NCBI GenBank assembly: GCA_905200615.1
Contig: CAJKLB010000009.1
Location: forward strand, 1 to 64,000
Source: an uncultured Selenomonadales bacterium
GTDB taxonomy: Bacteria > Bacillota > Clostridia > Christensenellales > QALW01
Length of the DNA stretch: 64,000 nucleotides
Direction of reading: 5' to 3'
The translations under genes were made by a program, and so were the position numbers. Below are positions 1-8,328 of the stretch, in pieces. Under the pieces are notes generated by a model that was given only the letters and a program-made list of their open reading frames with translations, was not told the origin of the DNA and ran no database searches. Each line of letters begins with the position of its first letter. Positions within the stretch are counted from its first letter, which is position 1.

Positions 1-14
1 ATTAAATATGTCTA

Positions 15-42
15 TTGACTCTATGGGAGTATTTCATATAAT
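15..42 (+). promoter_or_regulatory. Sigma-A promoter for the glycyl radical enzyme operon
   Basis: TTGACT (15-20), a 16-bp spacer and TATAAT (37-42). The promoter lies inside the longest possible reading frame of the next gene, which argues that translation starts downstream of it, at the GTG at 80. Confidence 0.6.
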
Positions 43-79
43 ATCTATTGTATGGTTTCTAAAAAAGGAGAGATATACT

Positions 80-2185
80 GTGAAGCTGTTTGAATATTTA
101 AATAAGGAATTTAGTCAAGTTCAAAACGGAGTCTATGCGCCGTATTATTACAGAACATTGGGATATAGAAAAGATTTATCCGCGTCTCCTACCGTTCTTC
201 GCGCGAACGGAATCTATGCACTTTTTACGCAAACAACTCCGGTTATTTTAAAAAGCGAAAAGATCGCAGGCAACAAATTTTCTTTGTTTGCCGATGCAAC
301 CGGAACAGAGCTTGAATATTCGGCAAAGATTGATTCCGCTTTGGGAACCAGAAATTTTAATACGAACAAAGATCATTTTTCTCCTGACTATAAACATATT
401 ATTGAGGTTGGAATTCCCGGGCTTATTGAAGAAATCAATTATTCATTGCTAAAACATCAAGAAGATCGGGAAAAAGAAGAAACGCTTTCTGCGATGAGAT
501 ATACGCTTTTCGGTTTTTTAAAAATGATAGAGAAATATATACAACAAGCAGAAAAACTAAAAACAGATGAAAATTATCATAAAAATCGTTTGGAATTTAT
601 CATAGAAAATTGCAGCGCTCTTCTCAATGGAAAACCGCAGACATTTGCGCAGGGTCTGCAGCTGATATGGTTCTGTCATCTTGCTTTTTTGATGGAAGAA
701 CGCGGAGCTATGGCTCTGGGAAGATTAGATCAATACTTATATCCGCTGTACAAAAAGGATATAGAAGCAGGAATCCTTTCCGATAGCGATGTGATTGAAC
801 TTCTTGAAAATGTATTTATTCGTCTTAAAGATGATGTGGTAAATATATGTATCGGCGGTCAGGACATGAACGGTTCCTGTCAAATCAACGGCCTTAGCTA
901 CTGCATTTTGAAAGCCGTAGGGAACTGTAATGCTCCCGGCCCCAATCTTTCGCTCAGACTGACTAAAAATACTCCTGATGAATTTTTAGATGAATGTCTG
1001 AAGGTTATCGGAACGGGACTGGGATATCCTGCGATCATGAATGACGATGTCAACATTAAAGCACTGAAAAAATACGGTTATGATGAGGAAGATATTTATA
1101 ATTACTCCATGGTAGGCTGTATCGAAAACTTTATAACCGGTATGCAGCCTCCTTGGTCCGACGGCAGATTTGATACGCCGAGATTCTTTGATTTTGTATT
1201 GAATAACGGCGTCAGCGAAACCAATAAATCAATAGGTCTTCGCACCGGAAATGTTGAAGATATAAAATCCATGAAAGAGTTTATGGAGGCGTTTGAACGA
1301 CAGCTGGAATACGGTGTTCAGGAATATATTGCTTTGTTTAACAGTCAAAATAATCAAATAAACCAAAAATATTTTCCGGAACCGTTTTTATCGTGCTTTT
1401 GCTATGATTGTATAGGAAGAGGACTGGATATCAATAATGGGGGCAGTAAATATCCGTCGGTTCACGGAGCCGCGGTTATGGGGATCGGAACCGTAGCGGA
1501 TTCTCTTGCAGCCATTGAAAAAGTAGTGTTTATTGATAAAGAAGCTACACTTGTTGAAGTAAAAGAGGCGCTTAATCACAATTTTGAAGGATTTGAAGCG
1601 TTAAGAAATAAACTTTTAGCGGCGCCTAAATACGGAAATAATGATGATTTTGCGGATAAATATGCCGTATGGTTTATTTCGTATCTTTCTAAGCTTTTCG
1701 GCAGATATAAAACGCGTGATGGAGGAGGCGTCTATATTGCGGCCGCGGCTAATGTAAGCAATATTTATGCCGGCCATATTATTAACGCAACACCTGACGG
1801 AAGAAAAAGAGGTGAACCTCTTTCTGACGCGGCTTCTCCTACTTACGGAAAAGATACAAAAGGGGTTACGTCAACGCTTAACAGCGTTTCAAAACCGGAT
1901 TATACAAAAGTTGCTTGCGGTAGTGTGGTCAATCAAAAGTTTTCTCCGTCCATGTTTGGGAATGAAAAACGTAAGAAATTACTTGCCCTTATACGAACTT
2001 ATTTTAAATCGGAAGGGCAAGAAATCCAAATCAATGCCACGTCAAGAGAAATTTTGGAAGATGCGATGATTCATCCGGAAAATTATCAGAATCTTGTTGT
2101 CAGAGTATCGGGATTTTCGGCCTTCTATATATCCCTTGATAAGGATGTGCAACTGGATATTCTAAACCGAACGCAGCAGGGATAA
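80..2185 (+). CDS. Glycyl radical enzyme, pyruvate formate-lyase/dehydratase superfamily, substrate unknown
   Basis: A glycyl radical enzyme of 701 residues. The start is the GTG at 80, preceded by AAAAGGAG; an upstream in-frame ATG at position 8 overlaps the promoter. The C-terminal glycyl radical motif RVSGFSAFY is present, with the radical Gly near residue 678. The active-site Cys is Cys347 in the motif MVGCIEN, followed by Glu349. The Cys-x-Glu pair is typical of eliminases/dehydratases and some decarboxylases; pyruvate formate-lyase itself has Cys-Cys. The protein is clearly shorter than the characterised family members I know (about 760-900 residues). An activase follows 3 bp downstream and a zinc alcohol dehydrogenase follows that, so a pathway that makes or consumes an alcohol/aldehyde is likely. 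A diol or polyol dehydratase role is inference. The enzyme should be oxygen sensitive and cytoplasmic. Confidence 0.85.
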   Translation: MKLFEYLNKEFSQVQNGVYAPYYYRTLGYRKDLSASPTVLRANGIYALFTQTTPVILKSEKIAGNKFSLFADATGTELEYSAKIDSALGTRNFNTNKDHFSPDYKHIIEVGIPGLIEEINYSLLKHQEDREKEETLSAMRYTLFGFLKMIEKYIQQAEKLKTDENYHKNRLEFIIENCSALLNGKPQTFAQGLQLIWFCHLAFLMEERGAMALGRLDQYLYPLYKKDIEAGILSDSDVIELLENVFIRLKDDVVNICIGGQDMNGSCQINGLSYCILKAVGNCNAPGPNLSLRLTKNTPDEFLDECLKVIGTGLGYPAIMNDDVNIKALKKYGYDEEDIYNYSMVGCIENFITGMQPPWSDGRFDTPRFFDFVLNNGVSETNKSIGLRTGNVEDIKSMKEFMEAFERQLEYGVQEYIALFNSQNNQINQKYFPEPFLSCFCYDCIGRGLDINNGGSKYPSVHGAAVMGIGTVADSLAAIEKVVFIDKEATLVEVKEALNHNFEGFEALRNKLLAAPKYGNNDDFADKYAVWFISYLSKLFGRYKTRDGGGVYIAAAANVSNIYAGHIINATPDGRKRGEPLSDAASPTYGKDTKGVTSTLNSVSKPDYTKVACGSVVNQKFSPSMFGNEKRKKLLALIRTYFKSEGQEIQINATSREILEDAMIHPENYQNLVVRVSGFSAFYISLDKDVQLDILNRTQQG

Positions 2186-2188
2186 AAA

Positions 2189-2953
2189 ATGATTTATATT
2201 TCAAATATTCAACATTTTTCTGTGGGCGACGGGGAAGGAATTCGAACTACGGTATTTTTTAAAGGATGCAATCTGCGTTGCCCGTGGTGCCATAATCCTG
2301 AAAATCTGTGTAAAGAAGTATCGATACTGAAGTACCCGAATCAACAAAAAACAGAGGTCTGCGGATATCAAACATCAGCGCAAGCAATTCTGCCGGAACT
2401 TTTGGAAGACAAAAATTATTATCTGGCCAGTGGCGGAGGGGTAACGCTTTCGGGGGGAGAGGTCATGCTTCAGGCAAGAGGAGCCGCGGAGCTTGCCAAT
2501 CTGCTGAAGAACCATGATATTTCGGTACTTATTGATACCGCGGGATGTGTGCCCTACCAATTTTTTAAAGAAATAAATCCATTCGTTAAAGGGTATCTTT
2601 TTGATTTTAAAACAGCAAGCGAAGAAAAATATAAAGAAATCGGCGGAGATTTGAATCTTGTAACCGGGAATATAAAGCAGCTGCTTCAGGAAAACAGATG
2701 GATTCGTATCAGAATTCCGTTGATTCCGCATTTTAATATAGATGAACCATCAATACAGCAAATTTGCATTCATCTGAAAACACTTCATGTGAAAGAAGTG
2801 GATTTGCTTCCGTTTCATCGGTTAGGAAGTGCAAAATATGCGGCTATGGGACTTTGTTACGCATACAAAGATGTTTTGCCTATCGAAAAAGATAAACTGG
2901 AAAAGATTCAACAGTATTATTCAAAATATTTTAAAATAAATATAGAAAGTTAG
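2189..2953 (+). CDS. Glycyl radical enzyme activase (radical SAM)
   Basis: A radical SAM protein of 254 residues that would generate the glycyl radical on the preceding enzyme. Cys27, Cys31 and Cys34 form the CxxxCxxC motif that binds the 4Fe-4S cluster and S-adenosylmethionine. The N-terminal GDGEGIRTTVFFKGC block and the later TLSGGE block are classic for PflA-like activases. Unlike most activases of glycerol, hydroxyproline or choline glycyl radical enzymes, it has no Cys-rich two-ferredoxin insertion after the motif; only one Cys (CGYQ) lies there. It therefore has the compact PflA-like architecture. Translation is nearly coupled to the enzyme gene (3-bp gap, AGGGA site inside the upstream gene). 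Confidence 0.9.
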   Translation: MIYISNIQHFSVGDGEGIRTTVFFKGCNLRCPWCHNPENLCKEVSILKYPNQQKTEVCGYQTSAQAILPELLEDKNYYLASGGGVTLSGGEVMLQARGAAELANLLKNHDISVLIDTAGCVPYQFFKEINPFVKGYLFDFKTASEEKYKEIGGDLNLVTGNIKQLLQENRWIRIRIPLIPHFNIDEPSIQQICIHLKTLHVKEVDLLPFHRLGSAKYAAMGLCYAYKDVLPIEKDKLEKIQQYYSKYFKINIES

Positions 2954-2963
2954 GTGGACGAGT

Positions 2964-4058
2964 ATGAAAGTAAAAGCAGCAGTATTTATGGGAGAAAACA
3001 AGAATTTTGAAGTTCGTGAATTTGAGGTGACAAAGCCGCCGAAAGGATATGCGCAAATGGAACTTTTGGCAAGCGGCATTTGCGGCACCGATATACACAT
3101 CCATAACGGTAAATTACCGTCGGCAGCCCCGGCGATTATAGGACATGAATTTGTTGGACGTATAACAGATGTAAACAGTGAGGAGGCTGCCCAATACGGA
3201 TTAAAACTGGGAGACGCGGTTATTGCCGATATCGCGGTACCTTGCGGAAAATGCGTTCTTTGCAAAAACGGGGATGACGCGAACTGTGTGAATATGCAGC
3301 TTACAAACAGCGGCAGTATCGATATACCCCCGTATCTGTATGGCGGCTACACGGAGATGAATTATACGCCGCTTGCGAATTTGATCAAAATTCCCGAAGA
3401 ACTTGATCCGATTCTTGCGGCAACGTTCGCCTGTCCCGGACCTACGGTGATCCATGCTTGCTGTCTTGCGGAAAAGGCCGGAGTAGAACTGAGAAACATA
3501 AATACAGCGGTTGTTCAAGGGCTTGGACCGGTTGGCATCTTTGCGGTTATGTATCTGAAAAAAATGGGAATAAAAAAGGTATACGCGATTACACGCGGCA
3601 GTCATATCAAACGAGAAGAACTTACCCTGCTTTCCGGCGCCGATCAAATCTTCAATCTGTCAAAAGAAGGAGCGGAGTCAATTACGGCTTTGTTAAAGAA
3701 AGAAAATGAGGGATTGGGAGTGGATTTATGTCTTGAAGCATCCGGCGCGCCGAACGCATTTGTGCAGGGAATGGATATTCTGCGTAACAGAGGTGTATAT
3801 CTTGTTCCGGGTCAGTATAGTAATTCCGGGAGCATAGAAATTCAACCCCAAATGATTACGTTTAAAGCGCTTCACATCATCGGCTCCTCGCAGTATTCTG
3901 TATGCGATGTAAAAAAATATCTTGAATTTTTAAAGAATAATAAAGATTTGCATCCTATTATCAGTCAACTTGCAAATAAATATAACATCAGCCAGATCAA
4001 TGAGGCAATCGCGGACGCAAAGGATAGAAATAATATAAAAACACTTTTGATCCAGTAA
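2964..4058 (+). CDS. Zinc-dependent medium-chain alcohol dehydrogenase
   Basis: A medium-chain dehydrogenase of 364 residues, related to threonine/sorbitol dehydrogenases. Catalytic zinc ligands are visible as Cys40 (GICGTD) and His61-Glu62 (GHEF). The structural zinc site is Cys94, Cys97, Cys100 and Cys108 (CGKCVLC...C). A nucleotide-binding segment (VQGLGPVGIFAV) follows. It is the last gene of the operon with the glycyl radical enzyme. It could oxidise the alcohol substrate upstream of the radical step or reduce the aldehyde/ketone product to recycle NADH. The substrate cannot be read from sequence. Confidence 0.88.
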   Translation: MKVKAAVFMGENKNFEVREFEVTKPPKGYAQMELLASGICGTDIHIHNGKLPSAAPAIIGHEFVGRITDVNSEEAAQYGLKLGDAVIADIAVPCGKCVLCKNGDDANCVNMQLTNSGSIDIPPYLYGGYTEMNYTPLANLIKIPEELDPILAATFACPGPTVIHACCLAEKAGVELRNINTAVVQGLGPVGIFAVMYLKKMGIKKVYAITRGSHIKREELTLLSGADQIFNLSKEGAESITALLKKENEGLGVDLCLEASGAPNAFVQGMDILRNRGVYLVPGQYSNSGSIEIQPQMITFKALHIIGSSQYSVCDVKKYLEFLKNNKDLHPIISQLANKYNISQINEAIADAKDRNNIKTLLIQ

Positions 4059-4074
4059 TCCTGTTAAATTTTAT

Positions 4075-4104
4075 TGGATAAAATTCCTCATTTTTCAAAT
4101 ACTA
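4075..4104 (+). promoter_or_regulatory. Possible forespore sigma-G-type promoter for spoVT
   Basis: TGGATA (4075-4080), a 17-bp spacer, then AATACTA (4098-4104), one base away from the sigma-G -10 element CATACTA. The -35 is an imperfect match. spoVT is sigma-G dependent in Bacillus subtilis, which makes this assignment sensible but unproven. Confidence 0.35.
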
Positions 4105-4136
4105 TTCCTGTAAACTGAAATAAAAGGAGACTATAT

Positions 4137-4679
4137 ATGAAAGCAACAGGAATCGTTAGAAGAATTGATGAACTTGGACGTGTTGTGATACCTAAAGAGA
4201 TTCGGCGTACTCTGCATTTCAGAGAAGGGGATCCTTTGGAGATTTTTACCGATAAAGAAGGCGGGGTAGTATTAAAAAAATATTCGTTGATGGGCGACAT
4301 CGAGCAATATGCCAAAGAATTTGCGGAATCTATTTATCATAGCTTAGGATATACAACCGTCATCACGGATAAAGATAGTGTTCTTGCCGCTTCCGGACAG
4401 GGCAAAAAAGATTTTATGGGAAAAAATCTTTCGGAAGATATGCAGCGCAGAATAGAGACACGCAGAGGGGTTATGACGGATAAAAAGGGAAAAGAAGCGC
4501 CCATACCCATTATAGACCATGATGAAAATCAATATATATCTCAATGCATTTTACCTATTCTTGGCGGCGGAGATGTTCTTGGCGCTGTTGTTGTTGCATC
4601 CAATGAGGAAAGTTTAAATGATATTGCCTATAAAAACGCGGAAACAGCGGCATATTTTTTAGGATATCAGGCAGAATAA
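4137..4679 (+). CDS. spoVT: Stage V sporulation protein T, AbrB-type regulator
   Basis: A DNA-binding regulator of 180 residues that controls forespore gene expression. Residues 1-50 form an AbrB/MazE-type swapped-hairpin domain (MKATGIVRRIDELGRVVIPKEIRR), nearly identical to known SpoVT proteins. Residues about 55-178 form a GAF-like domain. Length matches the family (about 178). AAAAGGAG lies 8 bp before the ATG. The neighbouring MazG/YabN and SpoVB-like genes recall the spoVT-yabM-yabN order of Bacillus, but here HU intervenes and they are on the opposite strand. Confidence 0.95.
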   Translation: MKATGIVRRIDELGRVVIPKEIRRTLHFREGDPLEIFTDKEGGVVLKKYSLMGDIEQYAKEFAESIYHSLGYTTVITDKDSVLAASGQGKKDFMGKNLSEDMQRRIETRRGVMTDKKGKEAPIPIIDHDENQYISQCILPILGGGDVLGAVVVASNEESLNDIAYKNAETAAYFLGYQAE

Positions 4680-4680
4680 A

Positions 4681-4722
4681 AAAAGGGTTGTTTCACTAAA
4701 ATCAGTGAGACACCCTTTTTTA
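4681..4722. terminator. Bidirectional terminator between spoVT and hup
   Basis: An inverted repeat with arms around GGGTTGTTTCACT and AGTGAGACACCC and a 6-nt loop is flanked by A and T runs. It can terminate spoVT on the plus strand and hup on the minus strand. Confidence 0.8.
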
Positions 4723-4732
4723 TTTACAACTA

Positions 4733-5005
4733 TTATTGAATGGAATCTTTGAGAGCTTTACCGGCTTTAAATACAACAGCTTTGCTTGCAGGAATTTGAA
4801 TGGTAGCGCCGGTGGCAGGATTTTTGCCGGTTCTGGCAGCACGCTCTTTTACTTCAAAGGAGCCAAAGCCCATAATCTGAACTTTTTCACCGTTCTTAAG
4901 TGCTTCCTCAATAAGTTCAAGTACAGCGTTTACGGCTTTTTCTGCATCTTTTTTTGAGATCTCGTTTTTTGCAGCCAATGCATTGATTAAATCTGCTTTG
5001 TTCAT
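4733..5005 (-). CDS. hup: DNA-binding protein HU
   Basis: A histone-like nucleoid protein of 90 residues, the usual HU length. The N-terminus MNKADLINALA, the central GFGSFEVKERAARTGKNPATG and the DNA-contacting C-terminal arm are all typical. The start is the ATG at 5005, with GGAGG 8 bp upstream; a longer frame adds five unlikely residues. It is a single gene with its own strong promoter and the shared terminator, as expected for an abundant protein. Confidence 0.97.
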   Translation of the reverse strand: MNKADLINALAAKNEISKKDAEKAVNAVLELIEEALKNGEKVQIMGFGSFEVKERAARTGKNPATGATIQIPASKAVVFKAGKALKDSIQ

Positions 5006-5071
5006 TTTAATTTCCTCCAAATAAATTGAAATTTATTCACTAACACCGTAAAGTGATTAGTCACTGTCCCA

Positions 5072-5100
5072 ATATTAGCACATTTTAATCTAAATGTCAA
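5072..5100 (-). promoter_or_regulatory. Strong sigma-A promoter of hup
   Basis: On the minus strand, TTGACA (5095-5100), a 17-bp spacer and TAATAT (5072-5077). A short palindrome (AGTGA-TTAG-TCACT, 5052-5065) lies in the transcribed leader. Confidence 0.8.
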
Positions 5101-5208
5101 CACCGCTATGAATAAAAGTACATGTTTTTTGCGATGTTTTTAATAGAATATTACTAACTTTTATTTATTTTGTGATTTTATGTTGGCTTTGTGCTAAATC
5201 ATGGATTT

Positions 5209-6528
5209 TTACGTTTTTTCTTTGCATTTGTTTTTTAAATCATCTATAAAATCTTTTGTTTTCGCAAACAGTGTTACTTCCGGAGAAACTCCTGCTTTTC
5301 TGCACAGATGAACCAGTTGAAAAAGGATTTCTCCTAATAGTTGTTCCTTATCCTGCCGCAGACCGATACTGGCCAGTGCGGCTGTGATGTCGTTTATAGT
5401 CTTTTCTTCATCGGGACCGTTTATACCTTGTTTTGATGCTTTATGCTGTATTTTTTCTGCGTAAGCTAAAGCGGGAAGCGTTTGGGGAACATCTTCCATT
5501 ATTTCATTGAAAGATTGCAGATTTTTTTCTTTTCTTTTCATCTCTTCCCACGCGTCATTGATATTGCCTGTGTCGGCGCAGGCAGTAAAAACGGAAGGAT
5601 GACGACGGATCATCTTTCGGCATATCGCGTCCGTTATATCGTAAAAATTAAATTCGCTGCATTTTTTTCCGATTTGCGCGTGAAAAACGACTTGGAAGAG
5701 CACATCGCCTAATTCATCATATAAACGATAGATATCTTCCTTATCAATGGCTTCAGCCACTTCATAAGCTTCCTCGATCAAATAGGGACGCAGGCTTTTG
5801 TGTGTCTGTACCGAATCCCAAGGACATCCGTTTTGACCGCATAGAATATCGGTAATCTGTAAAAGGTGTTTTTCGGTATATTTATATACTTCAGTTAATT
5901 CCACTTTTTTTAAAAAAATACTGGTTGTATGATTATAAAATTGCTGTCTGTCTAATTCAAAAAGTGGAAAACGCGCAGAAAAGCCGTTGCCTTCTGCATC
6001 TTCGGCATAAAAATCAATGAAAAAATCATCGCCGTATATTTCAGAGAGAATGCATTTAAGTTCACCGGCAATCAGACGGGAATCAATACAGACGATCAAA
6101 TTGTTTGTATCACAAGACGGCAGAGAACCGTCAAGCAGCTGCTGACTTGTAAAATCTGTTCGCGGGCCGGATACTTTCAGGCAAGCTGCGGCGCATTCGG
6201 CAAGAGAAACGCCCGGCAGAATCTCAATCTCTTCCGGGTTTAAGAGGGACACAGAGGTGTCATCCAAGGCTGAACCATACACAATATAGCAACAATCTTG
6301 TGAACGCCTCAAAGCCACACAAATAAGCTTGTTAAGGTCATCAAAATCTTCCGCAGTTTCATAGAGCGCGTCAAAGGTGCTGTAAACAATATTATTCTTT
6401 TTTAAAAAAGCGGCAAGAGGCATTTTTTCTGTGCGCAAAAATACTGTTTGCGCATTTTTTATTTTGGCAAAGGCGGCAAGAGTAAGGTTTTCAGCTTTTC
6501 CCGCGCCGGCACCGATAATGGTTATCAT
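5209..6528 (-). CDS. mazG: MazG-family nucleotide pyrophosphohydrolase with N-terminal methylase-like domain (YabN type)
   Basis: A two-domain protein of 439 residues. Residues 1 to about 210 resemble the tetrapyrrole (SAM) methylase fold (MITIIGAGAGKAENLTLAA). Residues about 225-435 carry MazG domains, with the metal-binding motifs GCPWDSVQTHKSLRPYLIEEAYE and DELGDVLFQVVFHA. The family hydrolyses NTPs/dNTPs to monophosphate and pyrophosphate and is seen as house-cleaning; the N-terminal domain's function is unknown. GGAGAG precedes the ATG, 4 bp after the flippase gene, so the two form an operon. Length agrees with YabN-type proteins (about 490), slightly short. Confidence 0.9.
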   Translation of the reverse strand: MITIIGAGAGKAENLTLAAFAKIKNAQTVFLRTEKMPLAAFLKKNNIVYSTFDALYETAEDFDDLNKLICVALRRSQDCCYIVYGSALDDTSVSLLNPEEIEILPGVSLAECAAACLKVSGPRTDFTSQQLLDGSLPSCDTNNLIVCIDSRLIAGELKCILSEIYGDDFFIDFYAEDAEGNGFSARFPLFELDRQQFYNHTTSIFLKKVELTEVYKYTEKHLLQITDILCGQNGCPWDSVQTHKSLRPYLIEEAYEVAEAIDKEDIYRLYDELGDVLFQVVFHAQIGKKCSEFNFYDITDAICRKMIRRHPSVFTACADTGNINDAWEEMKRKEKNLQSFNEIMEDVPQTLPALAYAEKIQHKASKQGINGPDEEKTINDITAALASIGLRQDKEQLLGEILFQLVHLCRKAGVSPEVTLFAKTKDFIDDLKNKCKEKT

Positions 6529-6532
6529 AAAA

Positions 6533-8200
6533 TCACTCTCCTGGGTCGATCACACCAATTTTAATAAAAAGTTTTTCTAATTTTTTTCCGCCGGGCATCA
6601 GTTGAAGATCCTCTTTGTCAAAAACTTTAAAGAGAATTAATCCGGCAAAATAGGCAATAGCGGCAGCAAGAATGATAGCGGCGGCGATTATTTTAGCGAG
6701 CGCGCCTCCAGCAGCCAACTGCATAGCAAAAAGCGCTTTCATTCCATAAATAACAACGGCCATAACGGCGGCTGCGCCGAGGGGGCGAAGAAACATTCGC
6801 TTGAAATCCAAACGCATCCGAGCGTGTTTTCTCACAAAAATTACATCAAGCACCGCCGCGATTCCATAGCAAACGACTGTTCCCACCGGTACGCCGGTCA
6901 TTCCGATATGCTGATTTGGAATTAAAACAAGGTTTAAAACAATTTTTACGGCCATACCGATAGCCAGATTGATAACCGGAATACTTACCTTGCCCATTCC
7001 CTGCAGGATCCCTGCGGTGGTCTGTATAATCGAAAGAAATAACACGCCGATGGAAAGTATTTGCAGAAACCCTACGGTTATCGCGATTTTTTCATCTGCG
7101 GTAAGTACCATGGAGCCATAGGTTTTGGTTTCATAAGTATACAGCAGCAACAAAATTTCCCGCGCCATGGTGAAAAATCCAACGGAACAGGGAAGCCCGA
7201 TAATCATGGAAAGCTTTAACCCCGTTTTAGAAATACGCCGAACCTCTTTTTTATGGTTTGGCACAGCCAAAGCGTTGCTGATAGCGGGAACAAGCGCCAT
7301 GGAAAGGGCTACAGTCAGTACGGTGGGCAAGTTAATCAGCGTTCCGCAATCACTTTTTAAATAACCGTAAAGCGCGTCAATATATTCGGAAACGTATCCG
7401 AAATTCTGTTGAAGAATGGATTTTACCATGACCGAGTCAATCGCGTCCACCAATGGTTTTACCGCGCCGCCGATCGTCATGGGAATAGCGATTTGCAGCA
7501 GACGCTTCATTACAAGGCGGGAGGATTTTTCAATTTTTGATTGTTCCAGATATGAAAAAATTTTCTTTTTATCATGCCGGTACATAATAAATATAACAAT
7601 AAACGCAGCGGCTTCGGAGATCGTAATGCCGAAAAGTGCACCGGCCGCGCCCATGATATAATCATATTTATTATACCAAGAGATGGCAAAATAAAAGCCG
7701 GCAATGAGTTTTATCAGCTGTTCTACCAATTGTGTAATTGCCGTTGGATTCATATTTTGCATTCCTTGATAATAGCCCCGGAAAGCGGAGAGAACAGATA
7801 CAAAGAAGAGGGAAAGTGAAATCGCGGCAATGGGTTCCCAAGAATCAATTTTTAATACTCCGGAAATCACCGGCGCGCCGATGAGCATTAAAGCCGATGT
7901 GATGCCGCCGATAATAGTTAGTATTTTTAAAGAGGAACGGAATACCTGATGGGCACCGTTGAAATTTCCCTTGCTGCGCTGCTCGGCAACTAACTTGGAA
8001 ATTGCCGTAGGAATACCGGAAGTGGAGAAGATAAGCAAAAAGGTATAAATCGGATATACCGCGGAATAAACCCCCATCGTTTCTTCTCCCACGATATGGC
8101 GCAGAGGGATTTTATAAACAGCGCCGATAATTTTGCATATTAAACCGGCAACGGCTAAAATTAAAGCGCCGTTCAAAAAAGATTTCTTTTTATCAGACAT
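6533..8200 (-). CDS. Polysaccharide flippase, SpoVB/YabM (MATE/MVF superfamily)
   Basis: An integral membrane protein of 555 residues with about 14 hydrophobic segments along its whole length. The N-terminus (SFLNGALILAVAGLICKIIGAVYKIPL) and the segment GVYSAVYPIYTFLLIFSTSGIPTAISKLV are diagnostic for the SpoVB/YtgP/YabM group, thought to flip lipid-linked peptidoglycan or polysaccharide precursors. Linkage to mazG and spoVT favours a YabM-like identity; a sporulation role like that of SpoVB is inference. Confidence 0.88.
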   Translation of the reverse strand: MSDKKKSFLNGALILAVAGLICKIIGAVYKIPLRHIVGEETMGVYSAVYPIYTFLLIFSTSGIPTAISKLVAEQRSKGNFNGAHQVFRSSLKILTIIGGITSALMLIGAPVISGVLKIDSWEPIAAISLSLFFVSVLSAFRGYYQGMQNMNPTAITQLVEQLIKLIAGFYFAISWYNKYDYIMGAAGALFGITISEAAAFIVIFIMYRHDKKKIFSYLEQSKIEKSSRLVMKRLLQIAIPMTIGGAVKPLVDAIDSVMVKSILQQNFGYVSEYIDALYGYLKSDCGTLINLPTVLTVALSMALVPAISNALAVPNHKKEVRRISKTGLKLSMIIGLPCSVGFFTMAREILLLLYTYETKTYGSMVLTADEKIAITVGFLQILSIGVLFLSIIQTTAGILQGMGKVSIPVINLAIGMAVKIVLNLVLIPNQHIGMTGVPVGTVVCYGIAAVLDVIFVRKHARMRLDFKRMFLRPLGAAAVMAVVIYGMKALFAMQLAAGGALAKIIAAAIILAAAIAYFAGLILFKVFDKEDLQLMPGGKKLEKLFIKIGVIDPGE

Positions 8201-8230
8201 GAGAGCACCTCAAAATATTTTCCTATGACG

Positions 8231-8259
8231 ATTATATAACTTTTTGGCGTTTGTGTAAA
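8231..8259 (-). promoter_or_regulatory. Promoter of the flippase-mazG operon
   Basis: On the minus strand, TTTACA (8254-8259), 17 bp, TATAAT (8231-8236), about 30 bp before the start codon. Confidence 0.6.
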
Positions 8260-8271
8260 TAAAATTATCGT

Positions 8272-8301
8272 TTGCCACCATGGCCTGTTCTGTATTATAA
8301 T
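8272..8301 (+). promoter_or_regulatory. Promoter of mnmE-mnmG-rsmG
   Basis: TTGCCA (8272-8277), 18 bp, TATAAT (8296-8301), placed 27 bp before the mnmE ATG. It is divergent from the flippase promoter. Confidence 0.55.
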
Positions 8302-8328
8302 ATTTTATTATATTGTTAGGGGGAAAAT

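Noticed and set aside
8..79. N-terminal extension of the glycyl radical enzyme from the ATG at 8
   Set aside because: It runs through the promoter and has no ribosome site; the GTG at 80 has one.
1767..2069. A 100-codon frame inside the glycyl radical enzyme gene
   Set aside because: Out-of-frame shadow of a clear gene, with no family features.
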